Positions 16,602-25,549 of a stretch of 64,000 nucleotides of DNA are shown in pieces (the first letter of the stretch is position 1; each line of letters starts with the position of its first letter). The stretch is from SW132 sp038150125 (lineage in GTDB: Bacteria; Bacteroidota; Rhodothermia; Balneolales; Balneolaceae): the NCBI RefSeq assembly GCF_038150125.1, contig NZ_JBBVMF010000005.1, positions 186,001-250,000 of the forward strand, in the 5' to 3' direction. The notes beneath the pieces were generated by a model, which saw only the letters and a list, made by a program, of their open reading frames with translations, had not been told where the DNA came from and ran no database searches. A program made the position numbers and the translations under genes.

Positions 16602-18824
16602 CTATTTCTTGCTTATGAAAATCAGGGCGCTGTCGGTTTGTTCGGCCAGGGTAAGGGGAATTTTCCCGAACGCTTTCTCGTGTACGCCCGGCTTTCCAAG
16701 CCCCATAATTACCAAGTCGTGATCGAGCGAGAGCTGAACAAGTTCCCGGGTGACATCACCGGAAGGAATAATACGAACATTCGTTTTACCCGGGATGATA
16801 CGGCTTGCAAAACGGCCCAGGCGAAGCTGATTCTTTTTAATGGTTTCTTCGGGCGTATTTTCCGGCAGAATCTGCACGAACGTGATCTCCGGCTGAGACG
16901 CACGCCAAAGGCTGGCGGCCATCCGCGCACGCAGCGGGTCATTACTATCGAGACCAGCGACGGGGATAAGTATTTTGCGGGCGTCCGTAATCTTCCATCC
17001 GCTGTGGGGCTGACGAAACACAACCACATCGGATTTTACGTGATGTACCAGCTTCTCAAGGTTTTCATTTGTTTGAATATCATTGAGGTCGCTTAGGCCC
17101 AGCAGCAGGCTTCGGCAGTTGTGCACTTTTGCAACCCGCTCGATCTCCTCCCATGGGTGCTCAGCGATTGTTGTGAGCGTATCAGGGCGAAGGCCGGCCT
17201 GGAAGGATGCTTTCAGCGCATACTGAGTCACATCCCGGCTTGATGTGAGCCTCTTGTCGATATCATCTTCTTCTGTGCTTGGAATCACGATCGAAAGCAA
17301 GAGCACGCGACCAACAACGGGCGGTGCCAGCGAATTGGCTACAAATACCATCGACTCGGCATTGGCAGGGTTTGAGATAGGAAGCAGTACAAGCGGACTC
17401 AGCCCTCTGAGCCGAACCAGGTTGGGATCGAGTGCCTGTTCGGATGCCTCTATAGCCTGGGCTTTTCGCACAAAGAATGATACAAAAAGCACGCCGCCGA
17501 TGATAAGCCAAAAAAGCGATATGAGTCCGGCGGCCGGCACAACAATCGCCTGGAAAATAGCAAGACCCAGACAGGCAACCATGCCGGCTATTGGGAGGGC
17601 AGGAAAGAAGGGCGCGCGAAACGTGTCGCTCTCTTTATAACCACGGTTACGCATCAAAATCATGATGAGGTGGGCGAGGGCAAACGTAATGAGGAAAATC
17701 AAACTGGATGCGGCACCCGCTGCGGCTACATCGGGCAGTATTAAAACCAGTAGCGCTACAATTCCGCATGTTGTCCAGATGGAGATCGTAGGTGTGCCGT
17801 ACGTTTCATCAATTGTTGAAAGCTGATGGTTGAGGGTGCGATCATTTGCCATCCGCAAAGATATTCGTGACGCCGCAAAGAGGTTGGCCTGAAGCGCGGA
17901 CAGCATTGAAAAGATACCGGCAACCAGCACCAGCCAGAATCCAAATGCACCCAAGTAGTTCTGAGCGGCAATGGCGAGCACGGTTTCCGGGTTGCGGTCG
18001 CTCAAGCCGGCAATAGACCCGCCCGGTTCAACGCCAACGGTTGACATCACAAAAAGCAGCGGCAGGTAAACAGCCAGGCCAACAACCAGCGTCCCGATCA
18101 TCGCTTTGGGAATATTCTTTTCGGGATCCTTTATCTCACCGGCTGCTGAACCTATCAGGTCAAACCCCTGAAGGGCGATAAACGTGTAGCCCATAGCCGC
18201 AATCACGCCGCTGAAGCCGCCTGAGAAGAACGGGTCGAGACTTTGGGTAATTTGAGAAAACGGCGTCTGCACAAAAACAGCGAGTCCGCCGGCAATGAGA
18301 ATGGCAAAGACCAGAAGCTTGCCAATGTTGATAAATGCCCCGCCTTCGCCTGTGCCCCTCGACAATGTAAAGGAAAAATAGCCGATGGCAGCAAGAGCCA
18401 GTATCACAGGCAGCAACGTAGAGTTCTGGATGGTTTCGAACCCGCTAAGTGGAATTTGCTGCAGGGCAAATACGGCAAATGCGCCAAATCCCAGTGCGTA
18501 AAGTACGGCAGCTACGAGTGAGGCAAACCAGACAATCCATCCCACACCAAAAGCTACCTGCAGAGAAAGAGCTTTTTTAGCATACGTATAAGTGCCGCCT
18601 GATTGCGGATTAGCAGATGCCATTTCTGCAAAGCTGAGAGCAGTGATAAAAGCAATAAGGCCATTCAGGGCAAATGCGACAATAGCAGATGGCCCGCTAA
18701 CAGCAAACGCTACACCAGCCAGGGCGAGGATTCCTCCTCCTACCATGGCGCCAACGCCGATACTGAGAGCACCGAAGAAGCCAATACGTCTGGCTGATGA
18801 TGAAGAAGATTGTTGGGTATTCAA
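16602..18824 (-). CDS. APC-family amino-acid permease with two C-terminal USP domains
   Basis: A 740-residue fusion. Residues about 10-440 form a 12-helix amino-acid/polyamine permease; the first helix has GVGAMVGGGILALAGVAF, the substrate-binding unwound segment of this family. From about 480 there are two universal-stress-protein-like domains, one around RVLLLSIVIPSTEEDD and one around KILIPVAGLDSND, ending with DLVIMGLGKPGVHEKAFGKI. In other transporters of this kind such domains bind nucleotide and may regulate transport. The substrate is unknown. Start at 18824 (MNTQQSSSSSARRIGFFG) fits the cytoplasmic N-terminus. Confidence 0.88.
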   Translation of the reverse strand: MNTQQSSSSSARRIGFFGALSIGVGAMVGGGILALAGVAFAVSGPSAIVAFALNGLIAFITALSFAEMASANPQSGGTYTYAKKALSLQVAFGVGWIVWFASLVAAVLYALGFGAFAVFALQQIPLSGFETIQNSTLLPVILALAAIGYFSFTLSRGTGEGGAFINIGKLLVFAILIAGGLAVFVQTPFSQITQSLDPFFSGGFSGVIAAMGYTFIALQGFDLIGSAAGEIKDPEKNIPKAMIGTLVVGLAVYLPLLFVMSTVGVEPGGSIAGLSDRNPETVLAIAAQNYLGAFGFWLVLVAGIFSMLSALQANLFAASRISLRMANDRTLNHQLSTIDETYGTPTISIWTTCGIVALLVLILPDVAAAGAASSLIFLITFALAHLIMILMRNRGYKESDTFRAPFFPALPIAGMVACLGLAIFQAIVVPAAGLISLFWLIIGGVLFVSFFVRKAQAIEASEQALDPNLVRLRGLSPLVLLPISNPANAESMVFVANSLAPPVVGRVLLLSIVIPSTEEDDIDKRLTSSRDVTQYALKASFQAGLRPDTLTTIAEHPWEEIERVAKVHNCRSLLLGLSDLNDIQTNENLEKLVHHVKSDVVVFRQPHSGWKITDARKILIPVAGLDSNDPLRARMAASLWRASQPEITFVQILPENTPEETIKKNQLRLGRFASRIIPGKTNVRIIPSGDVTRELVQLSLDHDLVIMGLGKPGVHEKAFGKIPLTLAEQTDSALIFISKK

Positions 18825-18906
18825 CGTGTTAAGAAGTGATTTTAGGGGTTTATGTTATGATGTCGTGTTACAGTCAGGTTTTACGCATCCGACAACTTAG
18901 AATGGG

Positions 18907-19671
18907 TTACCTGCCAATGGTTACGCGGACACCGGCTTCCTCAAGTTTGCGAATGGATTCGTGTGACACGCCCTCATCTGTAATTATGTGCTGGATCTTG
19001 TCGAGCGTGCAAATTCTGCTAAAACCACGCTTGCCAAATTTTGTACTGTCTGCTACTACAACTGTGTACTGTGCAACATCAATGCATCGCTGGTTCAGGC
19101 TAGCTTCGAGCAGATTGGTGGTTGTGATACCGAAATCAAGGTCGATTCCATCTACGCCCAGGAAGAGTATACCACAGGTAATGTTATCCAGGAACTGTTC
19201 GGAGTATTTGCCTACCACCGAGTTTGAGCTGGACCTCAGTTGGCCGCCGAGCTGCGTAATTTCAACATTTTCATGATCGGCAAGTTCAAGGGAAACATTA
19301 AGGGCGGAGGTAATGACATTCAGGCGGCTGTTTGGATTAATCTCCCGGGCCAGCGCGAGAATAGTGGTTCCTGACGCAAGGATGATGGAGTCGTTGTCTC
19401 CAATAAGTTTGACGGCTTCCCTGGCAATAGCCGCTTTCTCTTTGGCCTGAATCTTGGCTTTCTCCTCTACATGGCGGTCGCTGGTGTATGGATTTGATTG
19501 TGTTGCTCCGCCATGTGTGCGAAACAGCAGGTTCTTGTCTTCGAGCATCTGGAGGTCTTTTCGGATGGTAACTTCCGAAACTGAAAGCTCATCACTTAAG
19601 TTTTGAACCGAAACCTTACCTGAGTCCTTCAATTTTCTCAGAATTTCTTCATGTCGTTCTGATATGGTCAT
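18907..19671 (-). CDS. glpR: DeoR-family repressor, probable glycerol regulator
   Basis: A 254-residue DeoR protein. The winged HTH is at residues 3-55 (RHEEILRKLKDSGKVSVQNLSDELSVSE and VTIRKDLQMLEDKNLLFRTHGGA). The rest is the sugar-phosphate-sensing domain (DNDSIILASGTTILALAREI, LGVDGIDLDFGITTTNL). It is divergent from glpD with a 250-bp AT-rich gap. In other bacteria GlpR represses glpD and glpFK and is released by glycerol 3-phosphate. The assignment to glycerol rests on position; DeoR proteins for other sugars look much the same. Confidence 0.82.
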   Translation of the reverse strand: MTISERHEEILRKLKDSGKVSVQNLSDELSVSEVTIRKDLQMLEDKNLLFRTHGGATQSNPYTSDRHVEEKAKIQAKEKAAIAREAVKLIGDNDSIILASGTTILALAREINPNSRLNVITSALNVSLELADHENVEITQLGGQLRSSSNSVVGKYSEQFLDNITCGILFLGVDGIDLDFGITTTNLLEASLNQRCIDVAQYTVVVADSTKFGKRGFSRICTLDKIQHIITDEGVSHESIRKLEEAGVRVTIGR

Positions 19672-19921
19672 AAATTACCAGACTTTTCTTTTAAAGATAC
19701 TTTCATATTTCACCTGATACAATTATTTCATTAAAACGAAAGAATACGTAATAAATTGATTTACGGATCGGAATCGGGAATAGGCTTACAGGCGTTAATG
19801 CCAGTAAAGCGACATATTTGATATTTCGTAATATTTTATTTTGATTTCATTTCATTTTGTTTATTTTATAATTGAAACATTTAAGTCAAGTAATAATCAA
19901 TAACAATTGTCCCACACAGAT
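19672..19921 (+). promoter_or_regulatory. Divergent glpR/glpD control region
   Basis: A very AT-rich gap holding candidate repressor sites: TTTCATTAAAACGAAA at 19726-19741 (TTTC/GAAA ends) and a TTTCATTTCATTTTG stretch near 19848. The operator assignment is by position and composition only. Confidence 0.35.
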
Positions 19922-21514
19922 ATGAAAAGAGAAAAAAGCTTACAAATGATTGAAAGCGGTTCCAGTACAGACTGGGACATGATTGTAATAGGGGGCGGAG
20001 CCACCGGTTTGGGCGTTGCGCTCGATGGTGTCAGCCGGGGATTCAAGGTTCTCGTACTTGAGCAGGCAGATTTTGCAAAAGGCACATCAAGCCGCAGTAC
20101 GAAACTGGTGCATGGCGGGGTTAGGTATCTTGCCCAGGGAAATATTGACCTTGTGAGAGAAGCTCTGCGTGAACGTGGTTTGCTGCAAAAGAATGCATCA
20201 CACCTTGTGCAAAATGAAATTTTTGTCATTCCAAATTACTCATGGTGGGACAAATTTTTCTATTCGGTAGGTTTAAAGGTGTATGACCTTCTCTCAGGAA
20301 AGCTGAGCCTTGGTAAGTCGAAGGGGATATCTAAAAATGAGGCTATTTCCAGAATTCCGACAATCAAACAGGATGGGTTGAAAGGGGGTGTAATTTATCA
20401 CGATGGTCAGTTCGATGATTCAAGACTCTCGGTGAATGTTGCACAAACGGTAGTGGAGAATGGCGGCGCCGTTATTAACTATTGTGAAGTAACCGGGTTG
20501 ACGAAAGAGAACGGAAAAGTGTCCGGGGTGAATGCTGTTGACCGCGAATCGGGCAAAGAGTATACCATTAAAGGCACTACCGTAGTTAATGCTACCGGAG
20601 TTTTCGTGGATGAGATTCTCACGATGGATAAGCCCGAGCACAGAAAGATCGTGCGGCCAAGCCAGGGCGTTCACCTCGTGTTCGATAAAAGTTTTCTGCC
20701 CGGTACAGATGCCATCATGATTCCGAAAACAGACGACGGCCGTGTTCTGTTTGCCGTGCCGTGGCACGACAAGGTGGTTGTTGGAACAACCGACACTCCG
20801 CTGGATGAGCATAGTCTTGAACCGACGGCGCTTGAAGAGGAGATTGAGTTCATACTTAAAACAGCGGACCGGTACATGACCAAATCACCCACCCGAAAAG
20901 ATGTGAAGAGCGTATTTGCAGGGTTACGGCCACTTGCAGCTCCACAGGAAGGATCAACGAAAACCAAAGAGATTTCCCGAAGCCATAAAGTGATGGTTTC
21001 GGATACGGGGCTCATCACTATTACCGGCGGAAAATGGACGACATTCCGGAAGATGGGAGAAGATACAGTTGATAAAGCGATTACCACCAGTACATTGCCA
21101 AATAAAAAAAGCACTTCTGAAGATATGCGTGTGCATGGTTCAGTTCCCCCCGAGGAGGTAGACTTTAGCAATCCTTACTACTTCTATGGGGCCGATGAAG
21201 AGAAGATCCAGGGCTTAATTAATGATGATGACTCATTAGGGGATCAGATTCACACCGACTATCCTTATCGTAAAGCTGAAGTAGTATGGGCGGCGCGCAA
21301 TGAGATGGCACGAACCATTGAGGACTTTTTAGCCCGGCGAATTCGAATTCTGTTCCTCGATGCACGAGCCGCAATAGATATGGCTCCGGCGGTTGCGAAA
21401 TTAATGGCGAAAGAGATGGATAAAACTGCCGATTGGGAAAAAAATCAGATCAGCGATTTTGTTGAGCTTGCTAACCGCTACTTGTTGGAGCGCTACGAGC
21501 CATCAAAAAATTGA
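19922..21514 (+). CDS. glpD: Aerobic glycerol-3-phosphate dehydrogenase
   Basis: A 530-residue FAD enzyme that oxidises glycerol 3-phosphate to dihydroxyacetone phosphate at the inner membrane and feeds electrons to quinone. The FAD-binding motif is MIVIGGGATGLGVALDG near the N-terminus, followed by GTSSRSTKLVHGGVRYL, which is diagnostic of GlpD. TITGGKWTTFRKM marks the C-terminal FAD contact, and the DAO_C domain follows. The ATG at 19922 is preferred to a TTG five codons upstream. First gene of glpD-glpK-glpF. Confidence 0.95.
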   Translation: MKREKSLQMIESGSSTDWDMIVIGGGATGLGVALDGVSRGFKVLVLEQADFAKGTSSRSTKLVHGGVRYLAQGNIDLVREALRERGLLQKNASHLVQNEIFVIPNYSWWDKFFYSVGLKVYDLLSGKLSLGKSKGISKNEAISRIPTIKQDGLKGGVIYHDGQFDDSRLSVNVAQTVVENGGAVINYCEVTGLTKENGKVSGVNAVDRESGKEYTIKGTTVVNATGVFVDEILTMDKPEHRKIVRPSQGVHLVFDKSFLPGTDAIMIPKTDDGRVLFAVPWHDKVVVGTTDTPLDEHSLEPTALEEEIEFILKTADRYMTKSPTRKDVKSVFAGLRPLAAPQEGSTKTKEISRSHKVMVSDTGLITITGGKWTTFRKMGEDTVDKAITTSTLPNKKSTSEDMRVHGSVPPEEVDFSNPYYFYGADEEKIQGLINDDDSLGDQIHTDYPYRKAEVVWAARNEMARTIEDFLARRIRILFLDARAAIDMAPAVAKLMAKEMDKTADWEKNQISDFVELANRYLLERYEPSKN

Positions 21515-21556
21515 AATACAATTAACCTGAACTCGATCCTAAATCAGGAAAAATGC

Positions 21557-21675
21557 ACTCCCCTCTTGTGTAAGGAGGGGCAGGGGGGGTAGTCTTAGGC
21601 TTTTGAATTCAAATTTAACAAAGAAACCTATTTCAACCACCCCTAAATCCCCTCCTTGAGAAGGAGGGGGCTTTT
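21557..21675. repeat. Paired inverted G/C-rich repeat behind glpD
   Basis: The left unit has CCCCTC...GAGGGG (21560-21580) followed by CAGGGGGGGT. The right unit has a perfect 9-bp stem CCCCTCCTT/AAGGAGGGG (21649-21669) preceded by ACCCCTAAAT and followed by GGCTTTTT. The two are inverted relatives of each other. The right hairpin with its T-run could terminate glpD transcription in part. Confidence 0.6.
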
Positions 21676-21746
21676 TACCACCAAAAAAGTACAAGAATAA
21701 ACTGAATCCAGGCAACTAACAAACAACAATTAAACCGGAAAGACTC

Positions 21747-23243
21747 ATGAAACAATACATATTAGCATTTGATCAGGGAACCACTAGCTCAAGGGCAATG
21801 CTATTCGATGAGAATGGCTCCATCGTGTCAGTTGCTCAAAAAGAGTTCCGCCAAATATACCCAAAGGCGGGATGGGTTGAGCATGACGCCCAGGAAATTT
21901 GGTCGACCCAGGCCGGGGTAGCCGCTGAGGCAGTAGCACAAGCGGGAGTAAACGGAAAGGCACTGGCAGGAATTGGTATCACCAATCAGCGAGAAACCAC
22001 TGTAATATGGGACCGAAAAACAGGTAAACCCATCTATAACGCTATCGTTTGGCAGGATAGGCGAACATCGGAATACTGTGATGAGCTTAAAGAGAAAGGT
22101 CACGCCAGTATGATCCAGGAAAAGACCGGTCTCGTACTGGATGCATATTTTTCCGGCACCAAAGTAAAGTGGATACTCGACAATGTAGAAGGCGCTCGTG
22201 AAAGGGCCGGAAAAGGAGAGCTTGCGTTTGGAACGATCGATTCATGGCTAATATGGAACCTTACGCAGGGCGAAGTGCACGTCACAGACGTGACGAATGC
22301 GTCCCGTACCCTTCTTTTTAATATCAATAAAATGGAGTGGGATGATGAAATCCTCGATATGATGGATATTCCCAGGAGTTTGCTGCCCGAGGTAAAACAG
22401 TCCAGCGAAGTTTACGGACACTCTAAAACAACTATTTTTGCAAGTAAAGTACCGATTGCAGGAATTGCAGGTGATCAGCAGGCTGCGCTTTTCGGCCAGA
22501 TGTGTACCGAACCGGGCATGGTTAAAAATACCTATGGAACAGGCTGTTTTATGTTGATGAACGTGGGCGATAAGCCCATTAAATCCAAAAATAACCTGCT
22601 AACAACCGTTGCCTGGAAGATAAATGGCAAAACTGAATACGCTCTTGAAGGCTCCGTTTTTATTGCGGGTGCTGTGGTGCAATGGCTGCGCGATGAGCTG
22701 GGAATTATCCGCGAATCAAAAGACGTGGAGTACTTTGCAAACAAAGTGGAAGACTCTGATGGCGTGTACCTGGTTCCTGCGTTTGCTGGTCTTGGAGCGC
22801 CTCACTGGAATCAATACGCCAGGGGTATGATGGTTGGAATGACCCGTGGTACAACATCTGCACATCTTGCGCGTGCGGCCCAGGATTCCATCGCCTACCA
22901 AACGCTGGACATTCTGAACGCGATGAATGCCGATTCGGGCATTGATATTAAAGAGTTGCGGGTTGATGGTGGAGCAACTGTGAATGATACACTACTGCAG
23001 TTCCAGAGCGATCTGCTGCAAGTGCCGGTCATTCGACCCAAAATCACAGAAACGACGGCACTTGGCGCTGCTTACCTGGCCGGGCTTGCTGTAGGATACT
23101 GGGATGATATAGAAGATATCCGCAAGCAGTGGATGGTAGACAAGAAGTTTGAGCCGGCAATGGATGCCGGAAAAGTGGCTGAGCTGACCAAAGGCTGGAA
23201 GCGAGCCGTAAATGCCGCTATTACATGGGCTGATGATAAATAG
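21747..23243 (+). CDS. glpK: Glycerol kinase
   Basis: A 498-residue FGGY-family kinase that converts glycerol and ATP to glycerol 3-phosphate, trapping it in the cell. The N-terminus has FDQGTTSSRAMLF (phosphate-binding loop), and RETTVIWDRKTGKP and NAIVWQDRRTSEYC are typical of GlpK. The second FGGY signature (ELRVDGGATVNDTLLQFQSD) and GIAGDQQAALFGQ follow. The length is normal for the family. It lies between glpD and glpF and is probably under the adjacent DeoR regulator. Confidence 0.97.
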   Translation: MKQYILAFDQGTTSSRAMLFDENGSIVSVAQKEFRQIYPKAGWVEHDAQEIWSTQAGVAAEAVAQAGVNGKALAGIGITNQRETTVIWDRKTGKPIYNAIVWQDRRTSEYCDELKEKGHASMIQEKTGLVLDAYFSGTKVKWILDNVEGARERAGKGELAFGTIDSWLIWNLTQGEVHVTDVTNASRTLLFNINKMEWDDEILDMMDIPRSLLPEVKQSSEVYGHSKTTIFASKVPIAGIAGDQQAALFGQMCTEPGMVKNTYGTGCFMLMNVGDKPIKSKNNLLTTVAWKINGKTEYALEGSVFIAGAVVQWLRDELGIIRESKDVEYFANKVEDSDGVYLVPAFAGLGAPHWNQYARGMMVGMTRGTTSAHLARAAQDSIAYQTLDILNAMNADSGIDIKELRVDGGATVNDTLLQFQSDLLQVPVIRPKITETTALGAAYLAGLAVGYWDDIEDIRKQWMVDKKFEPAMDAGKVAELTKGWKRAVNAAITWADDK

Positions 23244-23331
23244 AACAGTAATAAACAAGGGCATCAGGGATATTGCTTCCTTGGTGCACTTTTTCTGTAA
23301 TCAAACAATGAATTAAAAGGAGATATATATT

Positions 23332-24099
23332 ATGAGTCCATATGTAGCAGAAATTATTGGAACAGCAATACTTATGCTTTTGGGTAACGGAGTTGTGGCC
23401 AATGTTTTATTAAGCGATAGTAAAGGAAATGGTGGCGGCTGGATTGTCATTACCTGGGGCTGGGGAATTGCTGTTTTTACAGCCGTGTTTGTCGTCGGGC
23501 AATTCAGCGGTGCGCATATTAATCCGGCCGTTACTATTGGTCTTGCGGCAGGAGGGCTTTTTGAGTGGGCAGAAGTGCCATTTTATATTGGTGCGCAAAT
23601 GATTGGGGCTGCCATTGGAGCGCTTTTTGTCTGGCTTGCATACAAAGACCATTTTGCGAAAGAAGATAATGCAGATCTTATTCTTGCTGTTCACTGTACT
23701 GCACCCGCTATTCGAAAATATCCAAACAATGTGATGACGGAAGCTATCGGCACGCTGATGCTAGTGTTTGGAGTATTTTACATTGTAGCTCCGGGATTTA
23801 TCAGTACTAATGGTGAACTCCTGTCTACCATTGTTATAGATGGACAGGAAGTAGGATTTGGTCTTGGCTCTCTGGCTGCTCTTCCGGTAGGCCTTCTGGT
23901 TTTTGGAATAGGTTTATCTCTTGGCGGGCCAACGGGATATGCCATTAATCCGGCACGTGATTTAGGGCCGCGAATTATGCATGCGATACTTCCCATACCG
24001 GGCAAGCGCGATAATGACTGGGCATATTCGTGGGTACCTGTGGTAGGGCCGGTTATCGGTGCATTTTTGGCAGCCGGACTTTTTCTCCTGCTGCAGTAA
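23332..24099 (+). CDS. glpF: Glycerol facilitator, aquaglyceroporin
   Basis: A 255-residue MIP-family channel with six membrane helices. Both pore-lining NPA motifs are present: GAHINPAVTIG in the first half and GYAINPARDLGPR in the second. The Asp after the second NPA-Arg is typical of glycerol-conducting members. It has a clear ribosome-binding site, AAAAGGAG at 23315-23322, unusual in this window and a hint of strong translation. It lies 88 bp after glpK. Confidence 0.95.
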   Translation: MSPYVAEIIGTAILMLLGNGVVANVLLSDSKGNGGGWIVITWGWGIAVFTAVFVVGQFSGAHINPAVTIGLAAGGLFEWAEVPFYIGAQMIGAAIGALFVWLAYKDHFAKEDNADLILAVHCTAPAIRKYPNNVMTEAIGTLMLVFGVFYIVAPGFISTNGELLSTIVIDGQEVGFGLGSLAALPVGLLVFGIGLSLGGPTGYAINPARDLGPRIMHAILPIPGKRDNDWAYSWVPVVGPVIGAFLAAGLFLLLQ

Positions 24100-24116
24100 A
24101 ATTATGAGCAAAAAAA

Positions 24117-24143
24117 GGATGATGGGATTGCGCCCCATCATCC
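24117..24143 (+). terminator. Hairpin after glpF
   Basis: A perfect 10-bp stem GGATGATGGG/CCCATCATCC with a 7-base loop, 18 bp past the glpF stop. An A-run precedes it and no T-run follows, so it may slow or process the transcript rather than terminate it. Confidence 0.45.
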
Positions 24144-24261
24144 AGATTGCTCACCTAATGACAATTTCTATTTCGGGTTTGTCCTCTGGCTCTTTACACG
24201 AGGGACTTTCCGATTTCTATAGATGAAATACAGAAACATCAAATGATTGGTGAACAAAGTT

Positions 24262-25428
24262 ATGAAATGTACAAAAAAACAAGTCCTATATCTATTTAGC
24301 TTGGTCCTGATTGGGGGCTTAATCCTGGGACCTGAAAAGGGATCAGCACAAAGTATCTCTTTTGAATCTGACGAGGGCTGGATCTTTAATGTAACGGGTC
24401 AGCTTCCGGTATTCCTGGTTGCGTCGAACCATGACGGGTATAGCGCTGATGGAAGCGATCAGTTTGCTACACGTGTAATGTCGGGCTTTAACCCGGGCAG
24501 CATCAACTTTAATGTGGTTGCCCCGGAATACAATGGAATTACCGTTGAGGGAATATTTCGAATCAATCACCACCTACAAGGTCCCAGCATTCAGAATGCA
24601 GGTCTTTTTGAAGGCCGTGTTGCCGATATTATAGTCTCCGGGAATTTCGGCACAATCAACATGGGTAAGGGTTTCGGTGTGTTTAACAGCAGCTCAATAG
24701 CTGATGCGGGGAGCGGAATGGGTGTCGGTCGGTTTGCAGGCCCTGATGCTGCTGACGCAACACTTGGCCGGATTGGCTCCGGGTACACCTACGCAAACTT
24801 TAATCCGCGCCTCATCTATACAACACCTTCATTAGGCGGCTTCTCGTTGAAGGTGGGTCTCATCAACCCGGAAAAACCGGGCGGCCCGTCTCAAACGGTC
24901 GAAACAGCAACACCGAGAGTTGAGGCACAAGCTAACTACCTAATCGACCTCGATTACGGAACACTTGACTTGTGGGCCGGAAGTATGTATCAAAACGTAA
25001 ATGTTGTAAGTGTGGATTTTGACTATGCCATGTCAGGCTGGGATGTAGGTGCGCGTCTTGATGCAGCCGGCTTTAGAATTACGGGAGCCTATTCAGGAAC
25101 CAAAGGCGTGGGAGCCGATGGCTTGATTGGCATTAACCTGAACGGAAGTGGTCTCGCAGAAGCTGAGGTAGATGCCACCCAGTGGTACGCCGAAGGAATG
25201 TATACCGCTGGTAAACTCTCTGTCGGAATCAGCTATGGTGAAGGATCCCAGGATGCCGTTTCAACTGTGCTGGGCAGCTCACCTGAAATAACAAATCAGC
25301 TTCTGATGGGCTTTACTCGTTATAAATTAACAGATAACCTGACGTGGATTGGTGAGCTTCAGAACTTTGAATCGGAAGCCCAGGCCAACTATCAGGCACT
25401 TGTCCTCGGTATGCAGCTTAATTTTTAA
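24262..25428 (+). CDS. Outer-membrane beta-barrel protein, putative porin
   Basis: A 388-residue protein with a signal peptide (about residues 1-29, ending GSAQ) and alternating beta-strand sequence throughout, ending in QLNF, the aromatic C-terminus used for barrel insertion. The ATG at 24262 is chosen because it directly precedes the basic and hydrophobic parts of the signal; the frame extends upstream to a TTG at 24247. It follows glpF on the same strand. A role as outer-membrane diffusion channel for glycerol or related small solutes is inferred from position only. Confidence 0.72.
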   Translation: MKCTKKQVLYLFSLVLIGGLILGPEKGSAQSISFESDEGWIFNVTGQLPVFLVASNHDGYSADGSDQFATRVMSGFNPGSINFNVVAPEYNGITVEGIFRINHHLQGPSIQNAGLFEGRVADIIVSGNFGTINMGKGFGVFNSSSIADAGSGMGVGRFAGPDAADATLGRIGSGYTYANFNPRLIYTTPSLGGFSLKVGLINPEKPGGPSQTVETATPRVEAQANYLIDLDYGTLDLWAGSMYQNVNVVSVDFDYAMSGWDVGARLDAAGFRITGAYSGTKGVGADGLIGINLNGSGLAEAEVDATQWYAEGMYTAGKLSVGISYGEGSQDAVSTVLGSSPEITNQLLMGFTRYKLTDNLTWIGELQNFESEAQANYQALVLGMQLNF

Positions 25429-25549
25429 AAGCCATGTACCTGTGGTAAACCGGCGCCGGTATGTTGTGGGACTGCCGGAGTCCGGTTTACTTTTTTATAA
25501 CAAATCACCCAATAAACAATCCAGATATAAACTAATACACTTATTAATA

